Shown here: piece by piece, positions 12,501 through 25,900 of the stretch
Numbering within the stretch: the first letter of the stretch is position 1
How the letters are laid out: each line of letters begins with the position of its first letter
Origin: Gymnorhina tibicen
Taxonomy: Eukaryota > Chordata > Aves > Passeriformes > Artamidae
Direction: 5' to 3'
DNA length: 64,000 nucleotides
Assembly (NCBI GenBank): GCA_013399875.1
Contig: VXAZ01002401.1
Span: 1 to 64,000, forward strand
The notes under the pieces: generated by a model
The model's database searches: none
Told to the model about the DNA's origin: nothing
What the model saw: the letters and a program-made list of their open reading frames with translations, nothing else
Position numbers and translations under genes: made by a program

Positions 12501-15500
12501 GGAAGGCTGGACTGTCCCTGTGGGTGCTTGAGCAGGAGGGAAGAGCTGAGAGGCAGTCCCCACCATACTTAGGGGTTAAGGACAATAATTCCCTGCCCGT
12601 GGGCAAAAAGCACACAGAGGATAGGGAAAAGTAAAGGGATGCAGGGACATGATTCCTCTTCTTAAGTGTATATCAACCTTTGGAAAAGGTAGAAGCACAA
12701 CTGTAGCGTGATTAGTAGGAAAGATGCAATTTCTCCATCTTCCAGGGAGCTCTAAATTTCAGGAGGAAAGGCCAAGCAGGAATGGCCAAGTTTTGCACTG
12801 GCCTCAAGAGCAGCCCATTTGCATGTTCAGAAGTTCCCTCGCCATTCACAAAATCCTTAAAGGCCTTCAGTGCAGAGGAGCTGATTTGTGCTGCATTTGA
12901 ATCCATGTCACAATTGATCTGTCCCTGCTTTCCGTGTCATGTTTCTGTATCCAGTGTAAGGAGCACTCTGCTTGAGGGTTTGCTCAGAAACCAAGAACCT
13001 TGTCACTACCACCCTCTGAAATACCACGTGCTGAAACTGAGGGGTTTGAGGTGGCAAGCAATGTGGCAGTAATGCTTAAAATCCACCAACACAAACTGGA
13101 AATGGGATCTGAAAAATAACCCAACTGTTTTGGAGATTACGATGCACTAGGAATCAGGGAATAATTTGAAAATTGCTTTCAAGTATTATGTTTACTAAAA
13201 TTGCTTTCCTACCCTGACTGAATTGCAGAGTTATTATCACCTGCCACACATACCAGATAAGCTGTAGCATTTGTAACCTGAGTGTTATTCATATCATAAG
13301 GGTTTCATTAAGAGCTTCCATGTGATACTCCGGTGTTTATGTGCACACACACGTGCCCCACTGCTCCGTGTGTGCATCATCAAATTACTTTCCTTTTAAT
13401 TGCAAAATCCAGGTTACCTTTGTGCTTAATACAGGCATTCTGGAGTCGGGGAAAAGAATAGCATAAGAATGAGAGTAACTTGATTTCCTGAAATTCAAAG
13501 TACTACTGCCAGTGAGCATTAAATGCACTTAGCAGAGCGGTCAGTTAACTGGAAAAAAAAAAAAGAAGCAACAACGTCTTTAAAAAAATAAATTGAGTAC
13601 ATCACCCAAGCACAATAAACCACTTAAGAGCATAGGAACTTGGACTTCAGCAAGGAGAAAGACAACAGCAGCCATTTCTCTTATTGGGGCCTGTTTTTGG
13701 CAGAAGTGACAGATCTTGGATCAATTTCTCGTTAAGGTGTGAATTATTAATTTTAATCCTAATACACAAAGTGAATGTTTCATACTGAAAATCTGGACTT
13801 GATAAAAACAAATTGTCAAAGGACTGCATCTTCATTCCCCCAAGGAGCAAAGTCTTGGTGAGCTGAAGTCATGGTGCAATTTTCACACAGAGCAGGGTGA
13901 CACCAGGACCTTCTCCTCACTGACCCCATGGGATTCATTCCCAGGGGAGTTTCAGAAATAAACCAGCTGAGTTTTGTCTTATCTTCCTCTACACAATGAC
14001 CTAAGTTTCTGATTTGGACATACCTCCTCAGGCAGCAGGATTCTCCCTGAAAGTGCAGACTCCCAACAGGAAAAGCAGAAACAGTGCAGGCTGTCAGCAA
14101 GTCTGTGTGGAGACCCTCTTTGAATGAGGCATTCAATTCCCCTCAGATTTCCACCAAACCTGCTGGCCACCTCTAGGGCTTTGCCTGGACTTACACTTTC
14201 TTTTTTCTCTTGTCACCTATGCAGGGGTTTTAAGTTTTGGAAACGACTCTATTTTTCCAGTTTGACCCAACAACAGCCTAAAGGTGGTTGGGTACATATT
14301 ATTATCAGCCCACTGGGGAGTACTGCAGAACAGGCTACAAAGATAGAGCCACCAGGTCCACGTGAGCTCAGTTAAAACACGTTTCTTTCATGCAGAGATG
14401 ATAAAAGACCTGCAGACTAAGGGTAGGTCATGCATCACCAAAAAGTACACATGGAAGTTGTCCCTTGCGCAGTTCTCCCCTTTGTCAGTCCATTATTTAC
14501 CACAAATGCACCTTTTGTCACTACCTCTGTCACTACCACTAGCCTGTTTACGTTAATGAGAAGCAGACTGACAAAACACTGATCTCACACGCATGGAGAA
14601 AACATCCACTGATTTCAGAGTGGTCCAAGGCTACTGAAGCACTGTTTGGTTTAAATATTTACATATGGACATGTGCTGCCCCGGGTTTTCTAGATCTTTT
14701 TAAAGAGATTTTTCCACATGGTCTGCTCTTAAATTTTCTGGTGTACAATGAACTTTTCTGAGCCCAGGTTGAAATCCCATCTAACTCACCAGATAAGATG
14801 GAATCTGTGCCTTCTGAGCACCAGCAACTCTCACCCTCTGTTACTGGGTGTTAAAAGTGCACTAAAAAAGAAATCAAACAATAAACCACTCTAGACAGAA
14901 TAAAAGCTTTCCTGCCTTCCCTCACCCTTTTTACAAGTCTTACTATATCTTATGGATGCTGTACTGCTAAAAAACACAGAGAAGGTGTTTCCTTTTGTGC
15001 AGCTATGCAACATATAAAATATGTTAAATGAATGATAAAAATGGTGGAAGACTTAACACTTACACTGTTCTCGGCAATGTATTTACTTTATTTAGCATTG
15101 TTTGTTAATTTGTTTATTCTTCTTACTTCTAGTCTTTGCAAACTCTTCTGCGATGTAAATCTGACAGCTCCTCCTGCCACCCTTCCCATTTTTCCTTCAA
15201 ATTTTCAAGCTTACTCTCTGCCCTCTTTCCCTCAAAACTTAACCACAGTTTTTGGGAGTGTTTCTGTTCCTGGCAGGGCTGCCAATGTCTGGTGGCAGCC
15301 TCTGCCCATGCAGAGGCTCCCTGCAGAGAAGTGGCAATGTTTTCCTTTTCCCAGAATGTTGTGTCCCCTCGCTGTTCCGCTCAGTGTGCGGTTCCTGGCC
15401 AGAGGAGCACTTTGTCCTATGTGTCAAATGCTTGAGCCCTCCCTCCTTCCTGCTTGGGATCATGAGATTACTGCTAACAATAATAATGTCAACATTCCGA

Positions 15501-17744
15501 ATTTACAAAATAAAAGGCACGGAGATTAAGCCCTTTAATTAATCCTTGAGGGGAATAATCCAGACATTGCTACCAGAGATGCTGATTTTTTTCTGGGAGG
15601 AAAAAAAGCTCTCAACCTTATTTAAAACAATTTTCAGAACACTGAAAATTACTAAAAGCTAAGTGGCAACAAACCCTCTCCGTGTTCCTCAGCAGACATT
15701 CAGAAGCAGCAGCTGCTCAGGGCAATCCCAAATCCACTTTATGGGCTTGGGCTGGGCTGTTCTGTCCTGCTGCAGGGAGATGGGTGTTATCAGCACAAAA
15801 CACAAGCAGGGGCTGTCACAGATATCACAGACACTCTCCCAAACTCAGATGGGGTTTACTTGAGCTGGTCCAGGCACTGGGGATTTTTCAGTCCAGTCCC
15901 ATTTAGGAGCACCCTTGAGTGAGCTCGGGGCTTTCTGTGGCTGTGGACACGAGAGCACAGCGTGGTACCAGCCCATGCTGCTGCCCAGGTGATGCTGCTC
16001 CCTGTTCTCTTGGCAGGAACAAACCAGATTTCACTGTAGTGGACAGAAATCCTTATCCTGACCTTTAATGAGGGCTGAATTGGGTCTTTTTTCACACAGC
16101 TCCACGACTTGGTATGAGTAAGAACATTACATCTTCTTTTAAGGGTATTTAGTCACTGTTGACTTTTCCAGTGTCAGTGCCAGCTTTTCTCATCTTGTTG
16201 GAAAAAAAAAAAAAACCCACAGTGAAGACCCTGGCAGCGCTATAGTGGAGGTTTCATGGTTGTAGAAATCCTAAAACTATCATGTATTCTTCTACCACAT
16301 GTGTTTGGGAGTGCTAAAACACTGACTTCACCCACAAGTAGTTCAGCATTTTACAAAGTTCCACTTCCCTGCCCTCGAGAGCTTTCTATCTTAAATGGCA
16401 AAAACAAAAGAAGTGAAGAGAACAGAGCAGAACCGAAAAATATTTCTTCTAAAAAAATCACTCTGGTCCTTTGTTTCATCATTTTTGTCAGTAGCTATAA
16501 ACAACTTTTATTGCGACAGTAAATGAACTAGTATGTCCATGAAAAAGTACTGAAAACTATATATAAAATAAAAAAATGGATAATTACTTTTCAGTAATTA
16601 AATCTTTCTTCTGTCCTTCAGCAAAGGTTGAAGGTTGAAAATACCTGGGAATTGCTTCATGGGCTCTTACAGGAGTCAGTCCAAATTCCATTAGCTCTGG
16701 TGGGAGGTGGTTCAGACCCATAGTTTTGTTCTGTGAAATGAATGGAATAATTTCCCAAGAAGATGGCACTGATTCAGGAAGACTAATTGTAGAATCAAAT
16801 ATGAATAAAGGCATCTTTAAAATAATACCCCAGTAAGGCTGGTGAACATTTCTTACCCTACAGCCATAAAATACTTTTCTGTACTGAAAAATTTCTTATT
16901 GTGTCAATAAATGTTTACATTAGCCCTGATCCTAAAAATATTAAGAAAAAACAGTTTTCCTAAATGAAATGCAAGGAAACAGTTGGAACACGGATTTATT
17001 TGATTTATTAATTAAATTAAGTACATTTAGGAGCTTCAGTATTAAGGAATGTATTATTCCTACTGCTGTACTAGGAACAGCAGTTCTGCTCAGAAAGTGA
17101 TGTTGATAAGTCTGAAAAGAAATTATACAAAAGTTATGCAGATGTTCCTGGGACAGCAATAGGAAGCACAGCACCTACAAACAGTTCCTGAGAGGAGGAG
17201 GCAATTCAGAAAGCTGAACTGGTATAGGGAGGACTGAGAGTGAGCAAGGATAAAGGCTGCAGTGGACCAGGCAGGGGTCTCCGGGAGTTGTTTGCTCCAT
17301 GACTCAGAACAGTAGGATTTGAAAGCATTTTTCTATTAAAAAAAAAATACACAAAATGACAACAGTGAGGCCCAGCTTTCAAGTTCGCTTATAAACATCA
17401 GTGCTCAGTTTTGAAACCTGTGGTCCTTAAGACCTCCTATTTTATTTTCAAACAGCATACCCCCTGCCAAGAAGTTACATTTTTTCCCTCTTTAAATAAG
17501 CAGCTAGGGTAATGGCGTGATGAACAAATTTCATTTCTTTCTGTTCAAGTTTTTCCATCTTTAATAGAGCCTCCAGCAGGCCAGATGGCACCAATGCAAT
17601 TGCTAGTAAGTCAATACATCTGGCTGCATTCCTGAAATGACAAATCTGATGGATAGAGCCCCAGCTCCTATACAAAGCCTCTTTTCAGAACGCTCTCCCT
17701 GGTACTTGTCTGCTTTAAGCAAAACCTAATGTGTGAAAACAAAA
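6541..17744. other. Intergenic, no gene recognised
   Basis: About 11 kb without recognisable repeat or gene. The longest plus-strand frame (15032-15529, 165 codons) overlaps other open frames on both strands in a C/T-rich stretch and has no domain, so I do not call it. A short CA-rich word (13342-13352) and A-runs near 13552-13564 and 16202-16215 are the only simple repeats of note. Confidence 0.7.
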
Positions 17745-18070
17745 TAAAATTGAGCTCTTTCACCACCCCGCGCTAACGTTTCATTTGCAGTGTTTTTATT
17801 AACGCTGCCCTGCTCCTGTACCTCGGCCCTGCTCTGCCCAGAGCTTGCTTTTTGGCACAAGACAGGCTCTGTTTGAAGCCCTCTCTCCTCTGGAGCTGCC
17901 AGCAGTTCAAAGCAGGTTACAATAAACACTCTGGGCTTTGCTCATTAAGAGCAGCAAGATTGTTTAGGAAATTGTCCTCAAAGAGAAAACAATCTGAGAA
18001 AAGCAGAAACTGAGCAAATGTTTCTTTCAGCCTCGATAATCTCTCGTCGGGCAAATTGGGAGTCAGAAAT
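17745..18070. promoter_or_regulatory. Candidate distal enhancer: SOX/FOX motif cluster
   Basis: Within 75 bp there are four SOX-type words in alternating orientation. ACAATAAACA (17919-17928) doubles as a FOX site, and the others are ATTGTT (17959-17964), ATTGTC (17971-17976) and AACAAT (17988-17993). ATGTTTCTTTC follows near 18019. The sequence is unique and not a transposon that I recognise. Enhancer function is inferred. Confidence 0.3.
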
Positions 18071-20934
18071 AGGTGTGACCTCCTGGCATCAGCAGCGCAG
18101 CTGTTTGCCAGCGAGGCACTGTGCTGCTGCTGCCGCTGCAATCCCAGCCCTGCACAATGCAAGGACTTGCACAGCATCCCTGGGCTGTTCACAAATCTGC
18201 AGATAAACCCCTGGAGGAAGCCGTTCAGACCGACGGGAGGGTGTGTAGCAGAAAGCCTGCGGACAACAGCAAGTCAGGGGTTACCCCTCTCCAGAAACCT
18301 ACAGAGCGCTGCACATCAGGTGTTCAGCGCCTCTTAGACAACATCAGCCCTCATCTTATTTTATAGGAGTGACTTGGGAAAGCAACCAGCCCCAGATAAA
18401 ATGCAGAAGCCCGAAAATGTTCCACTCCAGCAAAGAAGAACTGCTCTGTCCCCAAAGCTGTTTTGCGAAATTAAAGCGCTACGTGAGGTGTGATGCTCCT
18501 AATTTGTGTTTATTCGTCACTGACAGACTTGTGGAAAGGGAGAATTTATTCCTGTGGTAACTGCAGTCCCTGCCACGATAAATATCAAACAACTGACAGT
18601 TTTAAGTCACAGCCCCCAAGTTCCTTACACAAGAAGTGGCTCAGTCCTTGAAACATTTATACTTAAAAAATAGTACTTTGCCTCCTGACTAAACCTGCTG
18701 AAGGCACTGAGATGGCTCGGGGGGTAACAAAGCTATAAAGAAATCAAAATACAGAAATCAAGAAACTCGTATTATAAACACTAATAGCAGTAGTCAACAA
18801 CTAGTGAGTGAAATGCTGTGTCCAGTGGGTTAAAGATCCATCATTCCATCCCAAATTCAAGCCATGATTTTGAGTGTGAGCAGCCCCATCATGAGCATTT
18901 CTGTCTGCAACCTGAGCTGAAGAGTCTCAGTCCAGAACATTAAGAGTGCAACACGCAAAAATCTCTGATTTATTGGGTACAGTCTTTGGGCATAGAAACA
19001 AAAATGACGACAGTGAAGCTTTCCCAACCTTTGTACTCTGCACCAGGGCTCGGATTCCCTCAGAACTCGAGGCTTTCTTCTTAAAGGGGCAAACCAGCTC
19101 AGGTGGAGCATTTCAAACACACCTCCTGCAGCTCAGAGCTCATCTCCAGACAAAGACCGTGGTGTGTTCAGGGGCAGATCCCCTTTAAAAACCCCTGCCC
19201 TATTCTTCTTAAGGCTTTTAGGATTCACTCTGCCTTAGCTGTATCCCATATGGTGAATTAAGTTACTTGCTTTTTGCATAGTTCAGTAATATCAAAGTTT
19301 AACCTCTATTTAAGCTGATTTCATTGTTTTGACTTTATTTTTTATGAATCACAGAAATAAAAATTATCAAAGCCACAGCAGGACTCAGGGTCTGGGATGT
19401 GCAGCACAGATAAGGACCCATCTGTCCAATTCTTTGCACCACAGCATCCTTGGCCTGTTTCTCATATGTGTTTGGGGAAGAAAGGAGAGGAGTTGTGGCG
19501 TTTTCAGTCTCTTGCCAGATAATGTGGGTAGCCCTAAAAGTTAGATTCGCATTTTTCACATTTTTCAGTGAGCAGTGAAAATAAAATCCTTGGCCTTATC
19601 AGTAATTTATGTGTAAATAATTTCAGGATTATTTTAAAAACAGCAGTGCAAAAAAAAATACTTCGCATACCTCAAATATCAGCAATCAGCAATAAAAAAA
19701 AGAAACTTTTTCCTCACCATATAAATTAGAATGTAAATATCTATACACAAACTTACACAGGGAAACACCCAGCCAATGGATCATTAAAGCTTAACCTAAA
19801 TTTATGACAAAAAAGCTGTGTCTTCACAGCCCAGTTTCCAGTGGTGAAGAGACTGGGATTTCAGTGTCTGAAATCTGAGGTTTCAGATACTGAGCTACTA
19901 TTATTTAAAATGTCACCAAACATCAGAGAGATCTATAGAATTATTCTCTAAATATTTTACCTAAGAGTTAAAAAACCCCAAAACCTGACAGCTATCATTA
20001 TGAGAAGAGCGTTTAGAAGAGGAAAACTGAGTACAAGAGAGCATCCCATCAAGTATAAGGGACTCTAGGATGGGAAGAGAGTGAAAGAACCTTTTTGTCC
20101 ACAGCTTTCCATCATGTTTCTCTCACTCTCCTACTGTTTGTAGTTCTCACTTCTTAACCATTATTTCACTTTTCAATCTACTGTAGTCATTAATTATTTG
20201 ACTTTTAGATTCCTTTAATCTCTCCAGTTTGCTTCTGTAGCTGGCCTTTGAGAAGATACTACATGTGGGTGAATATTTTCTATTTTCTCCATTCGTTTTT
20301 ATCAAATGACACATTTTAAATTGCCTCATTTTTCCATGCAATTTTTGCCTACCAGTGTAATTGCTGCAAGGACTTAAATCATGTAATATTAGAACATTCT
20401 GAAATAGCAGTCATGATCTAAAAATAGAGAAGGCTTGAAACAGCTTTCAGTTATGGAGAATCCAAATTATTCTAATTAGGAAATATATTTAAGCAAATTT
20501 GGATACGTTGTGCAGCCAGTGATTTTTCACCACTTCCATTTAGCACAGCCACATTCCGTGCTGATCGTCTGAAATCAAAACTTCACTGGCCTTGTCACCC
20601 TCCTTGACTTGCTTAGTGAAACAGCACTGAGAAATTGCCCTGTTTTTGAATATTTATCCACTGAGTCATGTATTGAAGCCTAAAACACAGTGACTGAGGG
20701 GGAGTCTCCACACATTAAGTCACCTTTCAGGATTTGGCCAGGGAGAAAAGGAGAGCACGCTGGCTGTGTTTGGGAAGAGGCTGGGGGAGAGAAGGGGAGT
20801 CAAAGCAACCACCTTGAATGTGCTGATAGCAAGATGAGCATGAAAATCCATGTTTTATAGGCACTTGCATCCCACTGGAGCTTTTTTTGGTTTTTAAACC
20901 TGCCCTTAGATATTCAGGTGATAGGAACTGTGGA
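18071..20934. other. Intergenic, no gene recognised
   Basis: The start (18090-18260) is GC-richer, with CTG-type words, and keeps several frames open without resembling a protein. The rest is A/T-rich and unique. Confidence 0.7.
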
Positions 20935-21425
20935 AAACAAATGGTACCCAGCCCTGGGCATACTAATTACTAGAAAATTAGCATAGCTGAAAATGACATA
21001 ATCAAGTGAGCAGGGATTGTATGTTAAAGCTCGTGCATTATACAAAATAATAAACAATATACTTGTCTTCTGGGCGAGTGACTGGGCAGAGGCCCTGGAG
21101 ATGGTCACTGCTCTCTCCAGATTTGATACAGGCACCTTTTAGCACTGGGCTTGACGAATTTTTCCTGTCTTTTCCCACTCCTGAGAGTGGCACAGCCCCT
21201 GCCCCTACCAGAACTTCCAGCCATTATTGCAACATTATTGTTAATAGAAGAGAAATCAGTCCCAGCCACATTAGCAACGCAAATATATCTGAACTTTGGC
21301 TGGTTGTATTAGATCTGGTGCCATTATGGAGAAAACCAGTAATCCCACTGTAATCTGTTCCTAGGAAATTTAATTAGGCAGTTCGATGTGGGCGCTGTTA
21401 CTTCGTGATCAGCACGTCACAGGGA
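20935..21425. promoter_or_regulatory. Candidate distal regulatory segment, homeodomain and C/EBP-like words
   Basis: Unique A/T-rich sequence with CTAATTACTAG (about 20961), AAAATTAGC (about 20976), CATTATTGCAACATTATTG (21222-21240) and TTTAATTAGGC (about 21368), ending in GTGATCAGCACGTCAC. The layout of short homeodomain words in complex sequence suggests a developmental element. This is inference from motif content alone. Confidence 0.25.
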
Positions 21426-22776
21426 TTCTCCATCGTTAGCAAAGGTAATGACTCTTTATCTCATCCCTCAGGATCACCTACCAGCTCTGAGAGCTTCACC
21501 CCTCTCATTTTCTAGTCTGAGTGGAGTCAGGAAGGTCTGGGAAAGGCTGTGGGGTTTGAAGATTGCTCCTTGGAAACACGTGCTCAATGAGGAGAGGCTC
21601 AGGCATAACCGACACGGTTTTGATCTGAATTCTGAGCCACAGGGTTTTATTCAACACAGGAAATGATGCTGGAATCACAGCTGGGGTCTTTGCCTGCTTG
21701 GGTTGATTTTCTTAAACCACTAGGTCCTGGGTACTTTTATCCCTGTTTTTCAGCAAATAACACAGGACATATAATCAGTTTTGACTGATGTTTTGAGGGA
21801 TTCTGAGCTTTTTTTGTGCAGCAAAAATATAGTGGGTAGGAGAGTCCTATCTCTTGCTCTCACTGCACCTCCTCAGATGCAGAATAAATGTCCTGGATTC
21901 AGATGTCCTCCTCCATGGAAAGAGCCCCTTGGCACCTGATACTCTGGTGTATCTGTGTAAGAGATATCATGTTATCAGTGCTGCTCAGAACAAAGCAGCC
22001 CATTGTTTTTGGTTTAGAAGAAGTTATATGTATTAAATCATTCACCAAAGACTGTGGTTCTGGAAAAAAAATGCAGCATATATGAACATAATAACCAAGT
22101 ATGTGTCCCACTATTTTGGGTTTCGTTTCAAGGGAAAACAGAAAATTGGAGATCATATCTAGGCAAGAGCAACCTGTGGCCATTATAAATAAAGGTGCTT
22201 TTCAAGGTCCATTAAGCACTAATCATACCTGAGATTAAGGGGAGAAGGGGGAGCCACGGGTCTAAGACTGTTTAAAGGGTACATTTCATACTATTGAGAA
22301 ATTTAAGACAGAGACAGGTCAGGCTGAGTTCTGTTTAATTTAAAAGATACTCATCTCAAACGTTAGTCAGAGGTCTCGGGATACTGGATGTCTTTCTTGT
22401 AACCGTGCACGTGGAAAAAGTGAGGACAGAGAATTTCAGGAGAAGAAAGAGGAATACAGTCCTGATTGAGGCCTAGTTTCCTCCATTTCCCCCAGAAAAA
22501 CACAGTTTAGGAGCCAGTTCTAGAATTATTCTCACAGATTTTCAAGTCGCTTTTCTAAAACACATATTTAAAATATCTTTATCCTCCCCTAACTGGCCAG
22601 CTGACTTGCTGCACTATGGGACATCCTTCTGGGCAAGTTCTGCTGCTCCGCAGGAGTGGTTTTCTCTCAGTGCTTCAGCATTTGCACCACTCACCCAGGC
22701 AGGGACTGTCTGTCAGCTGCACCTCTGCCCGCACACCGCTGGGACCCAGGCAGGCACCAGGAACGTGCTCCTATCA
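21426..22776. other. Intergenic, no gene recognised
   Basis: Unique DNA of average composition. Overlapping short open frames at 22.6-22.9 kb reflect C-rich sequence. No repeat family seen. Confidence 0.7.
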
Positions 22777-22803
22777 GATAAATCAGACAAATCTGATAAA
22801 TCC
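22777..22803. repeat. Three tandem 9-bp units (GATAAATCA-type)
   Basis: GATAAATCA, GACAAATCT and GATAAATCC follow one another, preceded by TATCA. A minor imperfect tandem repeat about 105 bp upstream of the CR1 insertion. Confidence 0.8.
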
Positions 22804-22909
22804 CCGTGCTGACAAACAGAAGCGACTGCTTCCTACTGAAAATGGTCTGGCCAACTACTGTGCACAGTTTGCAGTGCCTAGAATTTGAAATACGAGTGCA
22901 GTGACGGAG

Positions 22910-23194
22910 TTCTTTAAGCTGGAGAGGGACTTTTGACAAGGGTGTGTAGTGACAGGACAAGGTGGGATGGCTTTAAGCTGCCAGAAGGCAGGGTTAGATG
23001 GGATATTGGGAAGAAATCCTTCCCTGTGAGGGTGGGGAGGCCCTGGCATAGGTTGCCCAGAGAAGCTGTGATCCCTGGAAGTGTCCAAGGCCAGGCTGGA
23101 TGGGGCTTGGAGCAACCTGGGATAGTGGAAGGTGCCCATGGCAGATCTTGAAGATCCCTTCCAACTCAAATCACTCCACGATGTTATGATTCTA
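22910..23194 (+). mobile_element. CR1 LINE 3' fragment
   Basis: A 5'-truncated CR1 in sense on the plus strand. Words in order are TCTTTAAGCTGGAGAGGGAC, GTGACAGGACAAGGTGGGAT, GGAAGAAATCCTTCCCTGTG, GGTTGCCCAGAGAAGCTGTG, CCCTGGAAGTGTCCAAGGCC, GAAGATCCCTTCCAACTCAA and a degraded terminal ATTCTA. Almost colinear with the consensus I remember, so it is less decayed than the copy at 41.6 kb. It has no coding capacity. Confidence 0.95.
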
Positions 23195-23924
23195 AACGTT
23201 CTTCATCGAGATAGGCAATGATAATTTTAGCCTGAGCCTAATGAAGAGGATCTGATGATTTAACACATGGTTCTGGCAGCCTGTTCCCAGCAGCAGGTGA
23301 ATTATCCAAGGGCTACCAGCCACCCAAGCCAGCAGGCACTCATCTCCCTTCCAGCCTCAACACAGACCAGCAACTCAATCCCTCACCAGTTTGGACAAGG
23401 GACCAAAGCACTCTAGGGCCTGATCCCAACCCCAGTCAGACCCAGTGGTCCCTCCTCAGCTCCAGCCCATCCTGACCTGGCTTGGCTGCTGCAGCCCCCT
23501 CCCCAAACCCCCATTCCCAGCAAAGACCCGACCCGGGCGCAGCAGTGCCCAGGCAGGTCCAGATTCCTGCTCCTTTGGCTGGGGGAAACAATCCCGAAAC
23601 AAGGTCATGGAGGAAAACGTCACCTTTGAAATAGAAGGAGGTTTCTGTAGCACATTACCACGTAATGTAAACAACAGTGACACCAGAGACAGCAAAAGTT
23701 TGCAGCTGTATTATAAACTTTCTTCCATCCCCCCCTGCCTAGGAATAAGTCATCCAAACAAGCCCTGGCAGTTTTGACTGCTCAAGAAACTTTATGGCTG
23801 AGAGCTGCACAGATGATTTACTGCCACATCCCCTTTTTCCCCTCGAGCTCGCACTAAACTAAAACTTCCCAATTGTTTAAAGGGGGACAGCACACCCGCC
23901 TTTTCTTTTCTTTTTCGCTTTTTC
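23195..23924. other. Intergenic, no gene recognised
   Basis: The C-rich stretch 23300-23560 keeps one plus-strand frame open (23445-23777) because stop codons are rare in such composition. No protein family is recognisable. The remainder is unique. Confidence 0.7.
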
Positions 23925-24020
23925 CTTCTCATGAGAAAACTTGTTTTATAGTTCTTGTGAAAGAGTCTGTGATGTCTGATTACGACATGAAGTTATAAAT
24001 CCCGGTCTTAAAAACAGCGT
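23925..24020. promoter_or_regulatory. Candidate conserved non-coding segment with a HOX13/CDX-like word
   Basis: Unique sequence containing CTTGTTTTATAGTTC (TTTTATAG, a posterior HOX/CDX-type site) and GACATGAAGTTATAAATCCC. It sits between pyrimidine-rich flanks. I include it for its motif content and complexity. Conservation has not been tested. Confidence 0.2.
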
Positions 24021-25900
24021 CTCTCTTTTATTTTTTTTTTTTTTGTGCTCAGCAATAGCACACCACACTTGTTTTAATGAGCCAACTGTCTAGGTATGAG
24101 AGCACACGACTGGAGAGAGAGGGGAGATAAGACAAAGCTCCCTGCTGCATCCCTGACATAGCTGTGATGGATGCTGCTCTAGCAAAGCCCAGAGCTGGTA
24201 CTTAAAGCTGTTTATAAACCTCAGGCCAGCTCGTCTGTGCTTGTGAAACAGCCTGAAAAATGAAGCCCCAGAGCAAGCCCTGATGCACTGAGGGGCTGCG
24301 GAGGAGATGCCGCTCCAAGGGCGTTGCCTTCACTGGTCTGAGGTTTCACTGTGGAAATAGTACAAGAGTCTTCACTTAGTCCATGAAAATTAACACGTGA
24401 AAAGTAACTGGTTTTGTACTAACTTAAGCAGAAGACAACGTCGAGGGAAATGCAACCACCACGTTTTACAGGAACAGGTGTTTCACTGAATGAAATGCTT
24501 CAAATTCAGTACAAAATATTTCATCTTGTGGTCTGAAAACTGAAAAATCTCAATTTTCCTTTTTCCAGTTTCAGGTTTTTTCCTATTCCTTCTGTTATTC
24601 CTTTCTCTCTCCACAAAGGATGAAGCAGTGTGAGATACTAGAAATACAAGGAAATCCGACTTCTTTATTTCACTAAGATTTTTTAGTTAGAAAAGATTAC
24701 AAACATTAAGATGACGAAAAAGTGGGACTGAAGAGACCCGAATTAATGCTTAACCTCTAATTTAGAGCATTTTTAAAAGTTAAGCATTTTATGTGTAGAT
24801 CTTTCAGTAAGATATAATCTCTCAAATAATCACAAAACAATCAAAAAAAAATTCAAGCTGATTATTTTATTCAATGAAGTTTTCATTCATCTCTAAATAG
24901 CACCAAGGTCTTGGGGGAATAACTTGTTTATTTTTTCATTCATTGTGACAAATGTTTGACTACATCATGAGTTTTACTGTTGATACTAATAATTTATGTT
25001 TCAGATTCATATACTGCTGTTCCAGAAACAATGGGGCTGACCTCTTCTGTTAAGAACCATCAATGAAACAGAAATGTTTATTTATTTAATAGGAAAACAG
25101 CCTGGTCTCTAAATTGCTTTGCTCAAGATAGAGAGATATGTCAGCAATGGTTCACAAACTACATTTTATATTAAAAACACAGAGCTACAATTTAAATCTA
25201 AATCAAGGTTTGAATTTTACTCAGAGAAAGAGAAAAACTCCTTAATTTTTTCTGTTAAATCAGAGCTTTTCCAAGATCAGCTCCTAAACTGAATTTTCAG
25301 CACCTTGCAGATAGGTCTCCAATGATATTTACCTGTCACTCTGAACCAAATCCCCAATGACTTTTCAATTTCACCATTTAAGATTGAGTCCTCGTGAAAT
25401 TTAAAGAAATTGGAAAATGAGGTCTATATCTGGTACCTGTACATAGTTTTGTCTCAGCTTTTTAAGAAACAAAGGAGCAGCAGGGGACACACGATTTTAT
25501 TTTTAATTAAATTAGTTTTTATCAGGTTTTCTTTGGTCCCTTGGAAGTATAATCAGAATTCATCAGAAATTGATAAAATTTGGCAAAACCCAGTAGAGGC
25601 GGAGAGTGCAGGTACAGAGAATCCCACAGGGCTTTGGGGAGATGTTCAGATCAAAATTCACTATCTTAAATAAAGAACATCTCTAGTAAGCAAAAGAGTT
25701 GTGGCCTGCCCTTCTCTCCCAGATGAGCCATTAGAGGGGACATGGACACATAATGTGAGATTAGATCCACATCCAGATCGGGATTTTAGCTGCAGTACCA
25801 TTGTCCATAAACAGGAGTGGGTAACAAACATGGATTATGGTGCTTTCTGCGAGTTCAGAATCCTCAAACACTGCATTGTGCTCTTGTGTCCTCCCACAAA
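24021..25900. other. Intergenic, no gene recognised
   Basis: A/T-rich unique sequence with a T-run near 24030-24044. Words such as GGGGAGATAAGAC (24121-24133, GATA-type) occur singly. No repeat family or coding signal seen. Confidence 0.7.

Noticed and set aside
15032..15529. 165-codon plus-strand open frame, one of the longest in the intergenic half
   Set aside because: Two other plus frames and one minus frame are also open across the same C/T-rich stretch. There is no recognisable domain, and the hydrophobic start reflects T-rich codons. Composition explains it.
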